Part shown: in pieces, positions 62,101 through 64,000 of the stretch | Numbering within the stretch: the stretch's first letter is position 1 | Layout: each line of letters begins with the position of its first letter | Source: Ceratotherium simum simum | Taxonomy: Eukaryota > Chordata > Mammalia > Perissodactyla > Rhinocerotidae | Direction: 5' to 3' | NCBI RefSeq assembly: GCF_000283155.1 | Contig: NW_004454156.1 | Location: 35,788,271-35,852,270, forward strand | DNA: 64,000 nt | The notes under the pieces: generated by a model | Told to the model about the DNA's origin: nothing | Databases searched by the model: none | Seen by the model: the letters and a program-made list of their open reading frames with translations, nothing else | Program-made: the position numbers and the translations under genes

Positions 62101-63174
62101 GTTTTTGGTTTGTCTTGAAGATCTCAAGAAGGATGGTGGAAGTTCCTGAAGATAAGGAACAAGCAAGTGAAGAGCCATCTTTCTTATTTTTAAAGGGAGA
62201 ACTTTGGAAATTATATAAGAACCAATTAACTCATGCTATTTAAAAAGATCCTGGAAAAAATCAGCAGATCATCAGCAAACTCCTAAAAGAGTGTAAAAAT
62301 GCAAGATATTACTAGCTGGCTGTGAACATCATCTTGTGGTAGGAAATCATGCCAAAGTGATTCAACATCGATGATGAGTTCTTCAGAAGAGGAGGAAGTA
62401 ATAGATATAATCTGCAGAATTTAGCTAAGCTTTTTATTCTGTCTCATATAATAGCCTCCTCAACAAGCCAAAACATTACCATTAGGAGGGAATGAGGTAG
62501 TTTAGGGGGGGATTTCCTAAAGGGGGTTGTCAGTGTCTCTACACCACTCTTAGGGTGGGCTGCACAGTGGGAGCATATCTAAAGGGGCTCGCCAAGCACA
62601 TTTCCAAAGATCCAAGGGTGGAAACTGCCTTAACTGGAAGTAATTTTTTGGGGGTAAGAGTGGAATAGGGGAAGCAAATGTAAGCACATGTAACAGATGA
62701 GAGGGAGTTCTTGAAATAGCTAGTTTCTTGTCTGAACATATGGGAAACAGATAATTCTCTTGGCAGTACAAAGTAGTCATTCTATCTTTCTCTATAACTT
62801 CCATTTATCGAGTACCTACTATGAGCCGGATGCTTTGCTGGGCACTTTTCCTCATCACGGGAGTGCCCCCACTGCCAGGGTTACTCCCTACTGGGTTGGT
62901 CTCTCCAGTATGCCCCCAGGTCATTCCACAAAGCACACTGCAGGAGAGCAGAGGCAAATTCGCTTACCTGGCCTGCCAGATTGAAATAAGAATGGTTGGT
63001 CAGATTGACTGGTGTGGTCTGACTGGCCTGGGCTCGATAGTTGACCACAAGCTCCCCGCCATCCAGCGTGTATGTCACCCAGACTTTTAACTCTCCAGGG
63101 TAACCTTCCTCACCATCTGCACTGACCCGAGAGAACTGGACGCCATTTGACAGCACCTGGGGGGTCCAGAGGAC
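22552..63174 (-). CDS. GALM: GALM galactose mutarotase (aldose 1-epimerase), exons 3-7; exons 1-2 outside the window
   Basis: Cytosolic enzyme that interconverts alpha- and beta-D-galactose, feeding the Leloir pathway at galactokinase. Exons on the - strand: 63174-62968, 57477-57396, 25281-25140, 23450-23276 and 22647-22552 (702 nt, 233 codons plus stop), all with correct borders and phase. Using human numbering, where the window starts near residue 116, the catalytic acid His176 (TNHSYFN), substrate-binding Asp243 (NGFDHNF) and catalytic base Glu307 (GFCLETQNW) are all present; His107 and Arg82 lie in the missing exon 2. The protein would be about 348 aa against 342 in human because the stop after SVA is lost. 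Human GALM defects cause type IV galactosemia. Confidence 0.97.
22648..23275 (-). other. GALM: GALM intron 6
   Basis: 628 bp without recognised repeats or other genes. Confidence 0.85.
23276..23450 (-). CDS. GALM: GALM exon 6
   Basis: 175 bp, acceptor tttatccccag, donor gtaaag. It encodes [18 protein letters not shown] through [16 protein letters not shown] and holds the catalytic Glu. Confidence 0.97.
23451..25139 (-). other. GALM: GALM intron 5
   Basis: Holds the ERE at 23757-23992 and an ancient repeat near 24560-25060 (acaaacatttatggattatt). The rest looks unique. Confidence 0.8.
23757..23992 (+). mobile_element. ERE SINE
   Basis: Full head ggggccggccccatggcgta, B box, cccatataaagtggaggaag, two tail units and a poly-A. 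Flanked by agttggagc on both sides. Confidence 0.94.
25140..25281 (-). CDS. GALM: GALM exon 5
   Basis: 142 bp, acceptor cttcccaccag, donor gtaggt. It encodes [20 protein letters not shown] through KEKHFCA, with the substrate-binding Asp in NGFDHNF, ending two bases into Arg. Confidence 0.97.
25685..25900. repeat. Diverged hAT-type DNA element fragment
   Basis: Starts tagtgattctcaaacca in the manner of hAT MER elements, and ends ctgggacagtccagggcaaa, a tail shared with other mammalian DNA transposon fossils. Possibly two adjoining elements. Confidence 0.4.
26220..26310 (+). repeat. MIR/L2-era repeat fragment
   Basis: ctcatctggtccaaactac followed by aacagatgaggaaactgaga is a common mammal-wide repeat pattern. 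Confidence 0.5.
26935..27270 (+). repeat. Ancient mammal-wide repeat
   Basis: catctactatatgccaggta, agaagggagcagacatataa and aagctgaggcttgaggtgag keep the order seen in the fragments at 1900-2330, 11880-12340, 24560-25060 and 34380-34640. Family not named. Confidence 0.5.
27299..27323 (+). repeat. (TG)n microsatellite
   Basis: Ten TG units then cgtgt. Confidence 0.9.
28121..28440 (-). mobile_element. ERE SINE
   Basis: Full element on the - strand with head, both promoter boxes, the cagcaactagaaggatgtgc segment and two tail units. tggttctgctttt flanks both ends. Confidence 0.95.
28850..30700 (-). mobile_element. L1 fragment(s), antisense, interrupted by an ERE
   Basis: 28850-29000 has the antisense L1M 3' pattern (agcaaccactgctactgg, acccttccagaaatatta). 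29090-30025 and 30348-30470 match the antisense ORF2 pattern (gaagcagctcttggatttat, gtggttatttgcc). Stops are everywhere. Confidence 0.7.
30026..30332 (+). mobile_element. ERE SINE with duplicated tail unit, inserted in L1
   Basis: Head ggggccggccccatggccta, B box gggttcggatccc, then tail units; a 53-bp unit (aggaagattggcaacagata...) occurs twice almost unchanged at about 30217-30320. The 15-bp duplication aaattgagacctcct flanks it at 30011-30025 and 30333-30347. Confidence 0.96.
31680..32130 (+). mobile_element. L2 LINE 3' fragment
   Basis: ggaatgtcttttctgtgccc, ggaatatgagctccgggagg and a terminal gtgaatgaatgaa follow the L2 3'-end order. Confidence 0.55.
32195..32300 (+). repeat. MIR/L2-era repeat fragment
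   Basis: aattatctcatccaatcccc followed by gggacttgcctgaggtgaca. Confidence 0.45.
33650..34195 (+). mobile_element. Solitary MLT1-type MaLR LTR
   Basis: About 545 bp from tgtggtagattgca to gcaatagataactagtat, with gatttctgaggccaggttat, ggccatgtgtggcg, agagataataaatgaagt and other words of MLT1/MST LTRs in order. It is a non-coding ERVL-MaLR long terminal repeat; no internal region is attached. Confidence 0.85.
34380..34640 (+). repeat. Ancient mammal-wide repeat
   Basis: Same unnamed family as at 26935: ggcattaaactgacctcagg, cattcagtgaggtggcatcc-type words and gaaaggttttccagaggtgg. Confidence 0.45.
35385..35560 (+). mobile_element. MIR SINE
   Basis: ctgaccttgggcaagtttcc, attcaatttccccatttaac, and cctggcacatagttagtgtt in MIR order. 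Confidence 0.75.
35572..35603 (+). repeat. (AC)n microsatellite
   Basis: About 16 uninterrupted AC units directly after a MIR. Confidence 0.95.
36425..36650 (+). mobile_element. MIR SINE
   Basis: Near full length: caggcctggatttaaatcct, tttcctcatttgtaaaatgg, and the gtaggaagtactcagtgata end. Confidence 0.85.
36660..36890 (+). mobile_element. MIR SINE
   Basis: Near full length: ccaaatcttgattccaccag, gtgcaagttacttgacctct, and the tattaaacactcagtaaatg end, followed by a GAT-rich microsatellite. Confidence 0.85.
36905..37110 (+). mobile_element. MIR-like fragment
   Basis: ttactaaatgccaggaactg, cactttacatgtattatctc, ctctacagatgaggtcttca, and aagatcacagggttgc: a decayed mammal-wide SINE in the same orientation as the two before it. 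Confidence 0.65.
38610..38755 (+). mobile_element. MIR SINE fragment with GAT microsatellite
   Basis: tttcctcacgtgtaaaattg, aagctgtcatgaggattaaa, gtgcttagcacagtg then a run of gat. Confidence 0.75.
39778..39943 (+). mobile_element. MER5A hAT-Charlie element
   Basis: Contains catcaccgggggcttgttag, gaggctccaccccagaccaa and acaagttccccaggagatct, ending in cactg. Confidence 0.85.
41191..41486 (-). mobile_element. ERE SINE
   Basis: Complete copy on the - strand with two tail units; tttcatggctttt flanks both ends. The head has lost one base (ggggcggccc on + strand). Confidence 0.95.
41545..41655. mobile_element. MER5-like fragment
   Basis: aatcagaatctctggagtgg and gggcccaggattctgtattc are the MER5 middle; the end is gttgggaaccac. 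Confidence 0.65.
41911..42534 (-). mobile_element. Two ERE SINEs joined across an assembly gap
   Basis: Left of the gap is the tail and body of the cccatataaag-type ERE; right of it is the cagcaactagaagg-type ERE with an intact head. They are different subtypes, so at least one further head/tail junction must lie within the gap. Confidence 0.85.
42029..42358. other. Assembly gap (330 N)
   Basis: Run of N; reading frames crossing it mean nothing. Confidence 1.
42650..43700 (+). mobile_element. L2 LINE 3' region
   Basis: aaacctaggagtcatcacac, atagcctcttaactggtttc, acttcaaagccctccatgat and the terminal gtgagcttctcaagggtaga...ctccgtaaatgttagctgaa follow L2 order over about 1 kb. No usable ORF. 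Confidence 0.8.
45195..45285 (+). repeat. MIR/L2-era repeat fragment
   Basis: gacctcagagttcaactaac followed by ttacagatcaggttatgagg. Confidence 0.4.
45957..46129 (-). mobile_element. 5'-truncated ERE SINE
   Basis: Two tail units and the gccccagtagatagttgtat segment are present, but the tRNA-like head with its promoter boxes is absent. A near-repeat atggagga...atatt flanks it. Confidence 0.9.
46366..46609 (+). mobile_element. ERE SINE
   Basis: Head ggggccggcccggtggcgca, B box ggttcggatcccggg, cccatataaagtgaaggaag and two tail units. Flanked by aatcagcagga. Confidence 0.95.
46611..47116 (+). repeat. L1 fragment between long direct repeats
   Basis: 46611-46704 and 47021-47116 are direct repeats of about 95 bp at roughly 85-88% identity (both start agcaggacctgatgacta and end actaatattatgt). 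Between them, 46705-47020 is an L1 3' UTR fragment ending in a short A-run. Confidence 0.85.
46705..47020 (+). mobile_element. 5'-truncated L1, 3' UTR only
   Basis: Contains aaacccacagaatgtacaac, gaaccctaaggtaaactgtg and tatgggaagtctctgtactt and ends ctctaaaaaaggtcttatta plus A-run, the L1 3' UTR order. Confidence 0.8.
47705..48000 (+). mobile_element. ERE SINE
   Basis: Full copy of the cagcaactagaagg subtype with two tail units and poly-A. agacacaggc flanks both ends. Confidence 0.95.
49266..49457 (+). mobile_element. ERE SINE, older subtype
   Basis: Diverged head (aggccgctctggggcgtagt), B box aggttcggatcccagg, acatacaaaatagaggaaga and A-rich tail; closest to the copies at 13093 and 61799. 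Confidence 0.88.
50640..50710 (+). repeat. MIR/L2-era repeat fragment
   Basis: ttttgcagatgagaaaacca is the common core; too short to classify. Confidence 0.35.
51255..51720 (+). mobile_element. MIR SINE split by an ERE
   Basis: taccagactacctaggtttg, gtgatcctcagttagttact, and ctacagtttccacatccatt are the MIR 5' half and core; it resumes after the ERE at 51653 with ggttgtggtgtgga. Confidence 0.75.
51438..51652 (+). mobile_element. ERE SINE, very clean 17-bp duplication
   Basis: Complete head, boxes and cagcaactagaagg segment with a short tail lacking the gaggaagat units (aaataaataaataaaatcttt). aatagggttgtggtgtg is repeated exactly at 51421-51437 and 51653-51669. Confidence 0.97.
52090..52340 (+). 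mobile_element. L2 LINE fragment
   Basis: acaggttttacttaactctc, tgggagcccccagaaagtgc and gactgtcaactcctggagag match the L2 3' order. Confidence 0.65.
53265..53605 (-). mobile_element. ERE SINE
   Basis: Complete copy on the - strand with two tail units and a long degenerate poly-T side. tccaattgtttttt flanks it at 53251 and 53606. Confidence 0.95.
53606..54620. other. Part of GALM intron 4 without clear elements
   Basis: A short MIR-era core (gaaatgagaatctat, ctagctagtcaacagcaaag) near 53680-53790, otherwise nothing recognised. Confidence 0.5.
54625..55200 (-). mobile_element. L1M fragment, antisense
   Basis: ttttagacttagagaaaggt, taatgttaacatcttacatg, aacttaac-type stretch, and tcattagaatttcaccagtg follow the antisense order of an old L1 3' UTR. 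Confidence 0.7.
55810..56080 (-). mobile_element. L1M fragment, antisense
   Basis: ttgagatataattcacaccc, gtgcaaccatcaccactatc and cccattctcttttgctctca are a familiar L1M piece. Confidence 0.7.
56115..56147 (+). repeat. (AC)n microsatellite
   Basis: About 16 AC units. Confidence 0.95.
56300..56896 (+). mobile_element. 5'-truncated L1 3' end
   Basis: tgcagcattattcacaatag, gaatggataaagaagatgtg, cacaatggaatattactcag, aacatggatggaccttgagg and ataatttaaaaaaaaaa make the sense 3' end of an L1, with poly-A. An L1-derived ORF remnant ([12 protein letters not shown]) is visible. Confidence 0.9.
57117..57245. mobile_element. Short palindromic DNA transposon fossil
   Basis: Inverted ends (aggatgaccatatgaccc and aattatatggtcac) around tttgggactgtcccagttta; family not assigned. 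Confidence 0.6.
57396..57477 (-). CDS. GALM: GALM exon 4
   Basis: 82 bp, acceptor tccctcccag, donor gttggt. It encodes [19 protein letters not shown] and VDETLIPT plus the first base of Gly. The donor gttggt is weaker than consensus but the reading frame joins perfectly. Confidence 0.95.
57776..58316 (-). mobile_element. ERE SINE pair interrupted by an assembly gap
   Basis: Left of the gap: a diverged tail plus cagtacatagttttat segment. Right of the gap: tail unit, cccatataaag body and intact head ending ggccggccc. tgaaagccttttg flanks the whole at 57763-57775 and 58315-58328, so the second ERE probably landed inside the first or beside it. Confidence 0.85.
57893..58122. other. Assembly gap (230 N)
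   Basis: Run of N inside ERE sequence. Confidence 1.
58650..58830 (+). mobile_element. MIR SINE
   Basis: ggggtctagttctggctctc, ggaagtcacttaacctccta, aaaattgggctgatgatgcc in MIR order. Confidence 0.7.
58952..59182 (+). mobile_element. hAT-type non-autonomous DNA element (MER3/MER20-like)
   Basis: Inverted ends ccaggggctctcaac and gttgagaaaccctg, with gacaatgtctggagacattt, gaggccagggattctgttaa and caatgcacaggacggtctcc between. Confidence 0.75.
59745..59870 (-). mobile_element. L1M scrap, antisense
   Basis: tagtattccatcatatgact, cagttttttactattatgaa and taaagctgcttaggaa repeat the antisense L1 pattern seen at 19790. Confidence 0.65.
60270..60845 (+). repeat. Ancient LTR-like interspersed repeat
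   Basis: cggccaatgaaatgtgaggg, tggggagcttctgggaaaag-type words, ggagctgtggcaaccatctt and gcgaccatgaggggacaagc are a known mammalian repeat pattern, probably a retroviral LTR; family not assigned. No coding region. Confidence 0.5.
61799..62035 (+). mobile_element. ERE SINE, older subtype, head shortened
   Basis: Lacks the ggggccggccc start, begins gtggcgtagtggttaagt, B box aggttcggatccctgg, then aaaatagaggaagatgggca and two tail units. aaaaagtaaggtcttt flanks both ends, so the missing head was absent at insertion. Confidence 0.93.
62968..63174 (-). CDS. GALM: GALM exon 3
   Basis: 207 bp, phase 0 at both ends, 69 codons from [11 protein letters not shown] to [10 protein letters not shown]. 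Acceptor ttcttctag, donor gtaagc. It includes the catalytic His of TNHSYFN. Confidence 0.97.
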
Positions 63175-64000
63175 CTAGAAGAAAGCATTTTCAAAGCTGT
63201 TTAGTCACTCCAATCCCAAGCTAAATGCCACATTTCAATATTTAAAGACAACTTATTCCAGAAAGAGAGATGATTATACAATCATTAAATTGTTCGAATA
63301 ATAGCTTGGATTTTAATTATTCTAAAATGTTGTTTTATACAGAAAAGTGGCTTTGAGAGAAAAAAAATTTTTACTCTTTACCTCCTCACATTCCCCATAC
63401 TCTGTCTCCCTAAATTTATATGTATGTGTCTACAATATTTTCTTCTTCCCCTTCTTTGGTGTTTTTTTTTAATGTCAGTGTCCCATTCTGATAAAGGTCA
63501 CATAGCATATCTGCTAATAGTATTAAAAAACAACCTTAATAAATCAGCCCCTCCCTCCAGGAGGTACTATTTACAAATATTTATAAAAAACACTCCGAAA
63601 TTCTCTATGTTCCCTGGGCAGAGTTCCAAACAAACAAGAAGGCACTTGTCCCACTAGGAAGAGTTCTAGCACACAGTCAGGGGTCTGATTTGGGGGCCAG
63701 GTTTGTTCTTAGCTCACTGTGTGACTTTGAGCATCGATCCCTTCCATAAGATAAAGGGGTTGAAAAATGATCTCAAAGGTTTCTTCTTGTTCTAGAAAAT
63801 ATGATTCTAAGAGTGGCAAGAAAAATATGAATAAAAGTTTCCTACAAGAGTTTTTTGCTTTTCGAAGCAGAAATAAGAATCTTGGATTAACACAGTGGTT
63901 CCTCTCAACTTTGCCCTAGAGGCCTCAAGATTACACTTTTGGGGAAGGGAAAACCAACATTTATTGAGTGCTCATTATGAGCCAAAACACTTTGCTAGAA
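63175..64000 (-). other. GALM: GALM intron 2 (partial) with MIR-like fragment
   Basis: MIR-like words (tgtgtgactttgagcatcga, taaaggggttgaaaaatgat) near 63670-63800. GALM exon 2 is not in the window. Confidence 0.75.

Larger units (their letters stand above)
57478..62967 (-). other. GALM: GALM intron 3
   Basis: 5.5 kb holding the ERE pair, a MIR, a hAT element, an L1M scrap, an LTR-like stretch and a second ERE. 58330-58640, 59190-59730, 59880-60260, 60850-61780 and 62050-62960 show nothing recognised. Confidence 0.8.

Overview
The window is mammalian nuclear DNA, most probably from a perissodactyl (horse, ass, rhinoceros or tapir). The strongest pointer is about 17 copies of the tRNA-derived equine repetitive element (ERE) SINE, with heads of the ggggccggcccc type, pol III A/B boxes and clean target-site duplications. 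ERE is known as a perissodactyl-specific family. Older mammalian repeats (MIR, L2, L1M, MER5, MLT1) fill most of the rest. The species cannot be fixed from the sequence alone.

Two protein-coding genes are supported. SRSF7 (splicing factor 9G8) is on the + strand: exons 2-8 at 4087-8472, the known poison cassette exon at 4897-5344, and a 3' UTR with poly(A) signals at 8700 and 9982. GALM (galactose mutarotase) is on the - strand: exons 3-7 at 63174-22552, with exons 1-2 beyond the right edge. The two genes converge tail to tail, as SRSF7 and GALM do on human 2p22.1. All exon borders were placed by translation continuity and gt/ag sites.

Layout: 1-3520 is non-coding upstream DNA with old MIR/L2-like pieces and a G-run cluster. 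3525-3834 is a GC-rich, CpG-rich block that looks like a promoter island. 3835-8472 is SRSF7. 8473-10010 is its probable 3' UTR. 10011-21250 is intergenic and repeat-rich, including an antisense L1 with recognisable ORF1 and ORF2 remnants. 21254-63174 is GALM with introns of about 0.6, 1.7, 32.1 and 5.5 kb. 63175-64000 is GALM intron 2. Two N gaps (42029-42358 and 57893-58122) both fall inside ERE sequence.

The two genes are unrelated in function: SRSF7 is a nuclear SR-protein splicing factor, GALM a cytosolic enzyme of the Leloir pathway. No new biological system was found. The points most worth checking are the absence of SRSF7 exon 1 next to the GC-rich block, the split-ORF layout of the SRSF7 poison exon, a 0.12-kb-arm inverted repeat in SRSF7 intron 5, a lost GALM stop codon that adds six residues, and an L1 fragment flanked by direct repeats of about 95 bp.
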